Below are positions 1-6,600 of a stretch of 9,218 bases of DNA, one piece after another. A program made the position numbers and the translations under genes. This DNA comes from JBEKZQ01 sp049509675 (GTDB lineage: Bacteria > Planctomycetota > Planctomycetia > Pirellulales > Thermoguttaceae). Under the pieces are notes generated by a model that did not search any database, was not told the DNA's origin, and saw only the letters and a program-made list of their open reading frames with translations. The DNA is taken from positions 1 through 9,218 of the forward strand of contig JBEKZQ010000254.1 in NCBI GenBank assembly GCA_049509675.1, given 5' to 3'. Each line of letters starts with the position of its first letter. Position 1 is the first letter of the stretch.

Positions 1-1
1 C

Positions 2-319
2 CAGTTTTGCGGGGAAAGCTACCTCGGAAACCGCAAGGCTGACTTTCTTGTCCGGCTTTGGGATTCCCGCATTATGCCGATTGAATGTAAGGTTTCCAAC
101 TCCGCAACCAACTCCGTGAAACGCCTCAATAACGACGCTGCCGCGAAAGCTGATGCATGGTTAAAAGACTCCGGTACTCGGCAGGTAGTCCCAGCAGCCG
201 TACTAAGTGGAGTCTACAAACTACACAACTTGGAGGATGCGCAGGCCCGAGGGCTTTCGCTTTTCTGGGCGCATGATCTGAAGGCGCTAACCGACTGGAT
301 TGAGAACACTCGTGCTTGA
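2..319 (+). CDS. Type II restriction endonuclease, XamI-like, C-terminal fragment (5' end outside window)
   Basis: The last 105 residues of a protein whose start lies before the window; the frame is open from base 2 to the TGA at 317-319. The fragment opens with FCGESYLGNRKADFLVRLWD and continues through IMPIECKVSNS, which fits a PD-(D/E)XK nuclease core: the Asp of KADF and the Glu and Lys of IECK are the likely metal-binding and catalytic residues. The following stretches VKRLNNDAAAKADAW, VVPAAVLSGVYKL and LFWAHDLKALTDWI resemble, from memory, the C-terminal part of XamI-type enzymes (XamI cuts GTCGAC). Whether this protein has that specificity cannot be seen. An ATG at 74 falls after the first catalytic Asp, so it is not a credible start. 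No methyltransferase follows; a partner would have to lie upstream. G+C is about 54% by hand count over bases 1-300, against roughly 65-70% in the next genes, which suggests horizontal acquisition. The nuclease fold is more certain than the family name. Confidence 0.72.
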   Translation, partial: QFCGESYLGNRKADFLVRLWDSRIMPIECKVSNSATNSVKRLNNDAAAKADAWLKDSGTRQVVPAAVLSGVYKLHNLEDAQARGLSLFWAHDLKALTDWIENTRA

Positions 320-505
320 CCGTCGCGACAATCGCGCCAAGAAATGGATTGCCGGCCTGGCTTGGGACAAAGTTCTGCGCAGAAATAGGCAACGAGGCTG
401 GCAGCCGGCAAGAAAGGCCAAGGTGGTGGCACCAGGGCGGCCGACTTAACGGCCCTTTCCCGGAATCCGCCGGCTCACACCCCCCGAAGCTGTGGTGGTC
501 TCAGC

Positions 506-534
506 TTGCCCGAGCCTCACGGTGTCAGTATACT
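506..534 (+). promoter_or_regulatory. Candidate sigma70-type promoter for the protease-tsaD operon
   Basis: A -35-like TTGCCC (506-511) and a -10-like TATACT (529-534) are separated by exactly 17 bases. They match the sigma70 consensus at 4/6 and 5/6 positions. Transcription would start near 541, giving a leader of about 65 bases before the ATG at 608. The rest of the gap from 320 to 607 holds no convincing gene. It has a short GGCCG/CGGCC hairpin with a 6-base loop at 439-454 followed by CTTTCC, which is at best a weak terminator for the upstream nuclease gene. Prediction is by consensus only. Confidence 0.35.
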
Positions 535-594
535 TGGAAGGGCTTAACCGATCTGCGCCGCTGCCTGATGACGTTGCATGCCGGGCGGCGATTC

Positions 595-599
595 AGGAG
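595..599 (+). promoter_or_regulatory. Ribosome binding site deciding the start of the S41 protease
   Basis: AGGAG lies 8 bases before the ATG at 608. The in-frame ATG at 578 has no such site and would put ten polar residues ahead of a typical signal peptide. This fixes the start at 608. Confidence 0.75.
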
Positions 600-607
600 A
601 TATTTGC

Positions 608-2116
608 ATGTTCCGACGGTCTGTTGCGGCACTGCTATCGCTGGTGATTTGCGTAACCCTCATCTCGCGGGCGCCGGCTGCGGTGGCCGAGAAACCCGCT
701 CCGGCCCAGGAAAAGGAAGACTACTACGAGTTGTATAAGATCCTGGCCGATACGATGGACCAGGTCGATCGCAACTACGTGAAGGAAGTGGACCGGCGGG
801 AGCTGATCGAGGCGGCCATCCGCGGAATCATCAGCAAGCTGGATCCCTATTCGGCCTACATCGGTCCGGAAGAGTTGGGCCGCTTCCGCACCAGCGTCGA
901 CAACGAGTTCGGCGGCATCGGCATCCAGATCTCGACCGAGGACGGCGATTTGCGGGTGCTGAGCCCGATGTACGGCACCCCAGCCTATCGGGCGGGGATC
1001 CGCGCCGGCGACCGGATCGTGGAAATCGAGGGCAAGAGCACCGACGGGCTCTCGCTGGACGATGCGGTGGCGCGGCTCAAAGGCAAAGAGGGAACCCGCG
1101 TGTCGCTCACCGTGGTCCATGCCGACAAGCCCGACCGGGTCACCGTCGCCATGACCCGCGAGCGCGTCCGCGTGGAAACCGTGCTGGGCGACCGGCGCAA
1201 CGCCGACGACTCGTGGAACTACATGCTGGACGCGAAACAACAGATCGGCTACATCCGCGTCAGCGCCTTCGGTCGCGACACGGCCAACGAGTTGCAAAAG
1301 GCCCTGGAGCAGTTGAAGTCGCAGAAGGTTCGCGGGCTGATTCTGGACTTGCGATTCAACCCGGGCGGATTGCTCGGCGCGGCGATCGAGGTCAGCGGGC
1401 TGTTCGTGTCCGAGGGTCGCATCGTGAGCGTCAAAGGCCGCAATACGCCCGAACGCTCCTGGGAGGCCCACAAGGGCGGCACGTTCGAGGGCTTCCCCAT
1501 GGTGGTGTTGGTGAACCGCTACAGCGCCAGCGCCAGCGAGATCGTTTCCGCCTGTTTGCAGGACCATCAGCGGGCGGTCGTCATGGGCGAGCGGACCTGG
1601 GGCAAAGGGAGCGTGCAGAACGTGATCGAATTGGAAGACGGCCGCAGCGCGTTAAAGCTCACCACGGCCGCCTATTGCCGGCCCAGCGGCAAGAACATCC
1701 ACCGCTTCCCCAATTCGAGCGACAAAGACCCGTGGGGCGTCCTGCCCGACGTGGGTTTCGATCTGCGGCTGAGCGAAAGCGAAACGGCGGCCCTGCTGGC
1801 CGATCGCCGCGAGCGGGACATTCTGCGTACGAACGACCGCGAATCGGGCAAGGCCGACGACCCGCGCAAGGCCGACGGCCAGCGGTCCATGCCTCCCAAG
1901 CTGCAGGCCGGCAAGCCGGGCCCGGCGGCGGCCAATTCCGAAGTGCCGGCCGAGAAGTCGCTGCAGGCCTCGGTGGCGAAGCCGCCGGCCCAGCCTGCGT
2001 CCGGCGGCAAGCCGACGGCGCAGCAGGCCGCAGCCGCCAAGCTTGTCCCGTTCGTCGATCGCCAGTTGCAAATGGCCGTGAAGTATCTTTCCGAGCAATT
2101 GGCCCACGCCAAGTAG
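608..2116 (+). CDS. Exported C-terminal processing peptidase, S41 family (CtpA/Prc-like)
   Basis: 502-residue serine protease of the S41 (tail-specific/C-terminal processing) family, expected to act outside the cytoplasmic membrane on protein C-termini. Residues 1-27 form a signal peptide (FRR, hydrophobic core, AxA-type site before EKPAP). A helical N-terminal region (about 38-95) precedes a PDZ domain (about 99-185; FGGIGIQI, AGIRAGDRIVEI) that binds the substrate tail. The protease core (about 210-385) includes LRFNPGG and YSASASEIV. By spacing to E. coli Prc (Ser430, Asp441, Lys455) the catalytic pair is Ser308 and Lys333 (GKGSVQ), with Asp319 at the third position; all are intact. Residues about 412-478 are an Ala/Pro/Lys/Gly-rich linker, after which the usual last helix resumes (DRQLQMAVKYLSEQL). 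The start at 608 has an AGGAG site. tsaD follows after 4 bases, so the two are probably co-transcribed. Natural substrate unknown. Confidence 0.95.
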   Translation: MFRRSVAALLSLVICVTLISRAPAAVAEKPAPAQEKEDYYELYKILADTMDQVDRNYVKEVDRRELIEAAIRGIISKLDPYSAYIGPEELGRFRTSVDNEFGGIGIQISTEDGDLRVLSPMYGTPAYRAGIRAGDRIVEIEGKSTDGLSLDDAVARLKGKEGTRVSLTVVHADKPDRVTVAMTRERVRVETVLGDRRNADDSWNYMLDAKQQIGYIRVSAFGRDTANELQKALEQLKSQKVRGLILDLRFNPGGLLGAAIEVSGLFVSEGRIVSVKGRNTPERSWEAHKGGTFEGFPMVVLVNRYSASASEIVSACLQDHQRAVVMGERTWGKGSVQNVIELEDGRSALKLTTAAYCRPSGKNIHRFPNSSDKDPWGVLPDVGFDLRLSESETAALLADRRERDILRTNDRESGKADDPRKADGQRSMPPKLQAGKPGPAAANSEVPAEKSLQASVAKPPAQPASGGKPTAQQAAAAKLVPFVDRQLQMAVKYLSEQLAHAK

Positions 2117-2120
2117 GTGC

Positions 2121-3248
2121 ATGAACATCCTCGTTCTGGAGAGCACCTGCGACGAGACCGCGGCCGCGATCGTCACCGATGAACTGCAGGTCAGGGCCTC
2201 GGTCGTCGCCTCACAGGACGCGCTGCACCGCCGCTTCGGCGGGGTGGTGCCGGAAATCGCCTCTCGGGCGCACCTGGAACGGATCCTGCCGGTGATCGAC
2301 GAGGCGCTGCGGCGGGCCGGCCTCACGCCGGCCGACCTGGACGCCGTGGCCGTGGCCAATACGCCGGGTCTGGCGGGCTCCCTGCTGGTCGGACTCGTGG
2401 CCGCCAAGGCCCTGTGCGTGGCCCGCGGTATTCCGCTGATCGCTTTCAACCATCTCCAGGCCCACATCTATGCCTGCCAGCTTGCGGCCGGTCCGCAGCC
2501 GGTCTTCCCCTGCGTAGGGCTGATCATTAGCGGCGGCCACACCAGTTTGTACCGTTGCCGCGGCCCGTTGGACTTCGAGCTGCTGGGGGCCACGATCGAC
2601 GACGCGGCTGGCGAGGCCTTCGATAAAGTGGCGGCCATGCTGGAACTGCCCTACCCCGGTGGACCGTCGATCCAGCGGGCAGCCGAGCACGGCAATCCCC
2701 GAGCCTATCTGTTCCCGCGGTCATTCTACGGCGACGACCAGCGGCTGGATTTCAGCTTCAGCGGTTTGAAGACGGCGGTCCGCTACAAGATTTTCGGTCC
2801 GCCGGGAAAAGGGGACCGGCACCTTTTGTGCGACGACCACGCGAGCATGGCGCCCGCCGACGACCAACCTGCGGTCGGTGCCCCGTTCCGGCAAAAGGCG
2901 CCTGTCCCCTTTTCCCCGCTCGATCAGCGGCAGGTGGCCGACCTAGCCGCCGCGTTCCAGGAGGCGGTGGTCGATATGCTCGTCGACAAGGCCTTTGCCG
3001 CTTTGCGTGCGACCGGGCTGCGGGTGCTTTGCGTGGGCGGAGGGGTGGCGGCCAACGCCCGACTACGCCAACGCCTCGCGGCGGAAGCGGTCCGCGGCGG
3101 CGTCGAGTTGCACGTCGCGCCGTTGAAACTATGCACCGACAACGCGGTGATGGGCGCGATCGCCGTCGATCGATTCAAGGCCGGGTTGATCGAGAAGTTG
3201 GATCTCGACGTTTATCCCGGCGTGCTCCGCGGCGCACAGGCAAGATAG
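2121..3248 (+). CDS. tsaD: tRNA N6-adenosine threonylcarbamoyltransferase TsaD, with internal insertion
   Basis: Cytoplasmic enzyme of the Kae1/TsaD/Qri7 family. With TsaB and TsaE it transfers the threonylcarbamoyl group from threonylcarbamoyl-AMP to A37 of ANN-reading tRNAs (t6A). Family signatures in order: LVLESTCDETAAAIV (5-18), GGVVPEIASRAHLE (40-53), the metal ligands His111 and His115 in NHLQAH (same numbers as in E. coli TsaD), ISGGHTSL (136-143), IDDAAGEAFDKV (159-170), YPGGPSI (178-184), FSFSGLKTAVRY (211-222), VGGGVAANARLR (305-316), and CTDNAVM with metal ligand Asp340. The usual reading in the last motif is CTDNGAM. Length is 375 residues against about 337 in E. coli. The surplus matches residues 228-266, encoded by an inverted-repeat element, and the frame resumes perfectly at QVADLAAAFQEAVVD. 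No strong ribosome site is seen, so translation is probably coupled to the protease stop 4 bases upstream. Confidence 0.96.
   Translation: MNILVLESTCDETAAAIVTDELQVRASVVASQDALHRRFGGVVPEIASRAHLERILPVIDEALRRAGLTPADLDAVAVANTPGLAGSLLVGLVAAKALCVARGIPLIAFNHLQAHIYACQLAAGPQPVFPCVGLIISGGHTSLYRCRGPLDFELLGATIDDAAGEAFDKVAAMLELPYPGGPSIQRAAEHGNPRAYLFPRSFYGDDQRLDFSFSGLKTAVRYKIFGPPGKGDRHLLCDDHASMAPADDQPAVGAPFRQKAPVPFSPLDQRQVADLAAAFQEAVVDMLVDKAFAALRATGLRVLCVGGGVAANARLRQRLAAEAVRGGVELHVAPLKLCTDNAVMGAIAVDRFKAGLIEKLDLDVYPGVLRGAQAR
2804..2916. repeat. REP-like inverted-repeat element inserted in frame within tsaD
   Basis: The arms at 2804-2828 and 2892-2916 are 25 bases each and pair at 23 of 25 positions (mismatches at C/A and A/G in the GGGGAC-GGC-CC part). 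The left arm begins GGGAAAAGGGGACCGGCACC and ends TTTTG. The 63-base centre contains a smaller hairpin CGACC/GGTCG around 2861-2877. In the tsaD frame it encodes residues of about 228-266 (starting GKGDRHLL, ending APVPFS), which have no counterpart in E. coli TsaD. The total of 113 bases is one short of 38 codons, so one flanking base must belong to the insertion to keep the frame. The outer sequence resembles the repeat at 3588-3664. Confidence 0.85.
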
Positions 3249-3555
3249 CCGCCAGCCCGGCTTATTCATGCAGTGGTCTGTCCAACTTGAGTTGACGGGT
3301 GCCACGGTTGGCTTGTCCAACCGTGTTTCCGGCACTGCTGGGCAAGCCAGCAGTGGCGCCCAACCGGTAATGTCGAAATGGACAGACCAGTAGGGTGGGT
3401 CGAGGTCGCGCAAGCCTATGGTGGGTCTCGCAAACCGACCAAATGTTGCGCAGCGCTGTGTCACAAAGCGGTAAGTTGATTAGCGACCAAAGACCCGCCA
3501 GAACCACGGTTTGCTCGACGCCACCCTACAGCTTATGAATAATCCGGGCTGGCGG
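3249..3555. repeat. Compound element with 21-bp terminal inverted repeats (MITE-like), non-coding
   Basis: Fills the space after the tsaD stop codon. The ends at 3249-3269 and 3535-3555 are inverted repeats matching at 20 of 21 positions (core CCGCCAGCCCGG then TTATTCAT). Nested inside are a perfect 11-bp inverted repeat TGGTCTGTCCA (3274-3284 with 3379-3389), a double-hairpin block (3297-3361) and an imperfect inverted pair around TAGGGTGG-GTCGAG (3390-3404 with 3514-3530). The left end abuts the TAG stop (3246-3248); AG on both flanks could be a 2-base target duplication but is too short to prove it. No transposase and no convincing gene lie inside. The motif style resembles non-autonomous dispersed repeats I associate with planctomycete genomes. 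Confidence 0.65.
3297..3361. repeat. Paired perfect hairpins enclosed in an outer stem
   Basis: Two perfect 9-bp stems with 5-base loops lie side by side. One is CACGGTTGG / CCAACCGTG with loop CTTGT (3303-3325); the other is CACTGCTGG / CCAGCAGTG with loop GCAAG (3333-3355). The loops are themselves reverse complements apart from one base. GGGTGCCAC (3297-3305) and GTGGCGCCC (3353-3361) could form an alternative outer stem. There is no T-run, so it is not a standard terminator, but folded RNA here would lie about 50 bases past the tsaD stop and could protect or end the transcript. Confidence 0.75.
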
Positions 3556-3587
3556 AGCCAGTGGCACCCGGCGAAGCAGCCGCCAAA

Positions 3588-3664
3588 GGGGACAGGTCCA
3601 TGTTTTCGGCCAAGGACTGGTTGGCCGAGGCAATGCCGTTTGGCCGAAAAATGGACCAGTCCCC
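3588..3664. repeat. Inverted repeat between convergent genes, related to the tsaD insertion
   Basis: The left arm at 3588-3613 (GGGGACAGGTCCAT, then GTTTTCGGCCAA) pairs with 3640-3664 with one mismatch and one single-base gap; the loop is 26 bases. It shares the AAAGGGGACxGG...TTTT layout with the element inside tsaD (2804-2916). It ends 10 bases before the last base of the stop codon of the minus-strand giant gene (3675) and could act as a folded 3' end for it. No clear T-run is present on either side, so calling it a terminator is inference. Confidence 0.8.
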
Positions 3665-3674
3665 GGCCGGCCGC

Positions 3675-6600
3675 TCAAAAGATGCCGTTGCCGGCCCCGC
3701 CCGCAGCCGCATTGCCGCCGGCGGCAATGCCGCCGCTGCCCGCGTTGCCGGCCAGTCCGGACAACTGACCAAAGCCCTGGCCACCGGTGCCGACGCCCGG
3801 CGTGTTCTGGGTGTTGCCGGTGACGGTGTTAAAGGTATTGACCTTGGCCACGCCGGAGAACAAGGGCAAGCAGGTGATGCGGACGTAGCGGCGATCGGCC
3901 GAGATGACCGCGGTGGCCCCGAAATTGGCGCCTTCCGGCAGGGTGATGATCACGGGCTGATAGCCGACCGCCCCGCCGAACGGCGCGATGAAGGGGATGA
4001 AGCCGCCGTTGGCTCCCACGGTCCCGCCTTGCGCCGCGGCCTGTGCCGCCGCGGCTGCCTGGGCCTGTTGGGCCTGGGCGGCCGGGTTTGCCGCCGCGGC
4101 CACCTGTTGGGCCAGCACTTGCTGATTCACCATCTGGTTGACGGCCAGTTGGCCGGCGGCCGCGTTGGCGAGCTGTTGCTCGCGGAGCGGCTCTTTCCGC
4201 CGCCCATCCCGCAACTCGAAGGCCACCAGCGTCTCGCCTTTTTCCAGCGAGAGCTTGTTGCAAACGCGCTTGGCGTTGGGAGTCAGATAATGGGTGATTA
4301 CCTCGACGGTGACTTTGCCGGTGGTCAGCTCGCCCCACACGCGGCGAACGAGCAAGCGGTAGTTGCCGCTGAATCCGCGCGGACAGGCATAGGCGGCGCA
4401 ATGACCTTGCCCGGCCGCGGCCGCCTCGGGCGTGGTCAAGTCGCCGACCATCATTCCACCGCCGGTGGTGCGCCAATTCCGCAAGGAGCAGACTGCCCCG
4501 CTGGGCTCCTCGACCATCAGGTCGATGTCGGCGGTGCCGGTCCAATAGACGGCCACCACGCAGTCGCGCGCCACCGCCTCGTTCAGCGTGGCCTCGAAGC
4601 GATCGGCCTGCTTGGTCTGTTTTTGACGGCGGAGATCTTCCAATGTGGCGCGGGCCACGCGGAGGGCCGTTTTCCAGGTCTCGGCCTGATCGGGCGGCCA
4701 AGCCTGGCTGAGGATTCCGCTGGTGGCCCATTGGATCCCGTCAATGTCGTTGACCTTCTGCGCCGCCCTTAGAGCGTACATGTACGGCTCGGGCGAAAGC
4801 GGCTCCATGCGGGCCACCTGGCGGAAAATGTGCAGCGCCCGCTGGTGCAGATCGAGTTGCGTCAGGTAGACCCCCAATTGCATCAGGTCGGTGCTGGTGT
4901 CGGCGAAGTCGGCGGCCGACATCACGGCCCGCTCAATCTCCTGCTTGGGCCGATTGCCGGCCTGCATGGCCAGCACCAGGGCCTCATACATCCAAGGCTG
5001 CGCCTGCTTGTGCCGCATGGCCGATTCCAACAGCGCGATCACGTGGTCGAACTGCTGGTCCTTCATCAACCGCCGGGTCGCCTCGCGGATGGCCGCAGCG
5101 GTCGGCTGATGCGCGGCGAAATAGTCGTCCCACACCTTGACCGCATCGGCGTCGGCGTCGATCTCGACCTCGATCTTATCGACTGCGATCTTACCGGCCT
5201 CGATCTTGTCGATGGCGGTCGCTGGTCGCTGGGGGGTCAGCCGAGCGGGCACTTTTTCGGGCGGTAGATCGAACATTCCGCCGCCCATGCCGCCCATGCC
5301 TCCCATTCCGCCACCCATGCCGCCCATGCCGCCGCCCATTCCACCCATTCCGCCTCCCATGCCGCCCATTCCGCCACCCATGCCGCCCATGCCGCCGCCC
5401 ATTCCACCCATGCCGCCGCCCATGCCGCCCATGCCGCCGCCCATCATGCTGCCCATACTCATGGGGCGGATGGGCAACACCAGATCGGCTACGGGGTAGA
5501 CCTTGGTCGTCAACTTCTGTTCGGCCGTTTCCGGGGTGGTGATCAGCAGCACTTCGTCCTGAATGACATAGGTCAGGCCCAACTCGCGGAGCAGCAATCG
5601 CAGGGCGGAGCGAAGCGAAATCCCCTTGAGGGTTTTGTTCACGGGCGTGTCAGAGCCGATGCCCACGTCTTCCATGGCCTTCTTGTCAAGCTGGATGGTA
5701 ATGCCATGGAAGTCTCCCAGCCATTCCATGGCGTCTTGCAGAGGCGTATCGGTGAAATCCATGCGCGTGGGCGACTTGAGTTGTTCGTCGATCTTCTTCT
5801 CCTCCGGGCCGCGATGGGCAAGATCCTGCGCGCTGTATTTCTCCTTGCGCCGCGCGGAGAGTTCCTTCCAGACCTCGGCATCGGGGTACACGATGGGCGG
5901 TTCGTCGGGCATCGGCACGTGCGATTTCTCGACTTGATAGAGCATGGCGATAAAGCCCTTTTGCCGGGCCGTGCGGGTGGTCAACTCGTCGACCAGGGAC
6001 CCTTCCGCCCGCGAGGTGAGCGTGGCGGCCCTGAGCATGGCGGGCTGCGTACGCACGTCGTAGATCTGGAACATTCTCTCGGCCTCGGCCGCCGCCTGCT
6101 CTTCCGCCACGGCGAACTTCCCCTCCATCATCAGCGAGTCGAAACGGTCCATCAACTGCTTGAGCTTCTGCTGTTGCCGTTTCAGGCTGTCGTTGACCAG
6201 TTCGCGCTCCTTCTGGATTGCTATTGTCTCTTGTCTCTGCTGGCGGCGGTGCTCGAACTCGGTCTGCCGCCGGGCTGCTTCGCGCAAGGCCGTCTGTAGC
6301 AGGCCCATCAATTGGTCGCGGATCTCCGGATTCAACTGGGGCGCCTGTTTGATCGTCTCCATTTCGCCGCGGAGTTTCTGCGGGACGCTTTCAGGTTCGG
6401 TTGCCATCTGGGCGCGGGCCTGGTTGACGACGTTCTGCACTTCCTTTTGCAATTGTTCCCGAACCAAGTTCGCCAGATTAACGGTCGATTCGACCATGGC
6501 GCCCTCGCCCGGGCCGGGCAGAGGCGGCGGGGCGCCATCGCCCACCGTGTTGCCGCCCACCAGGTTCAGGTCGTTGCCATTGTCGGCGGCCGGCGGCGGC

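Noticed and set aside
578..607. Upstream ATG at 578 as the protease start
   Set aside because: No ribosome site; it would put ten polar residues before the signal peptide. The ATG at 608 has AGGAG at the right distance.
635..1567. 310-residue minus-strand reading frame opposite the S41 protease
   Set aside because: Antisense shadow of a strongly supported gene in G+C-rich DNA; the protein has no recognisable motif and a skewed His/Ala/Val composition.
3249..3555. Small genes after tsaD on either strand
   Set aside because: The frames here run through stacked palindromes, lack ribosome sites and have no family resemblance.
3561..4772. 403-residue plus-strand frame opposite the giant gene, and similarly 470 residues at 6312-7724
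   Set aside because: The giant gene has a signal peptide, ribosome site and recognisable domains; these frames are codon shadows with composition typical of antisense G+C-rich DNA.
5484..5790. The STN-like domain as proof of a secretin or TonB receptor
   Set aside because: No secretin pore domain, plug or beta-barrel signature follows; what comes after is a Gly-Met tract and TPR-like helices.
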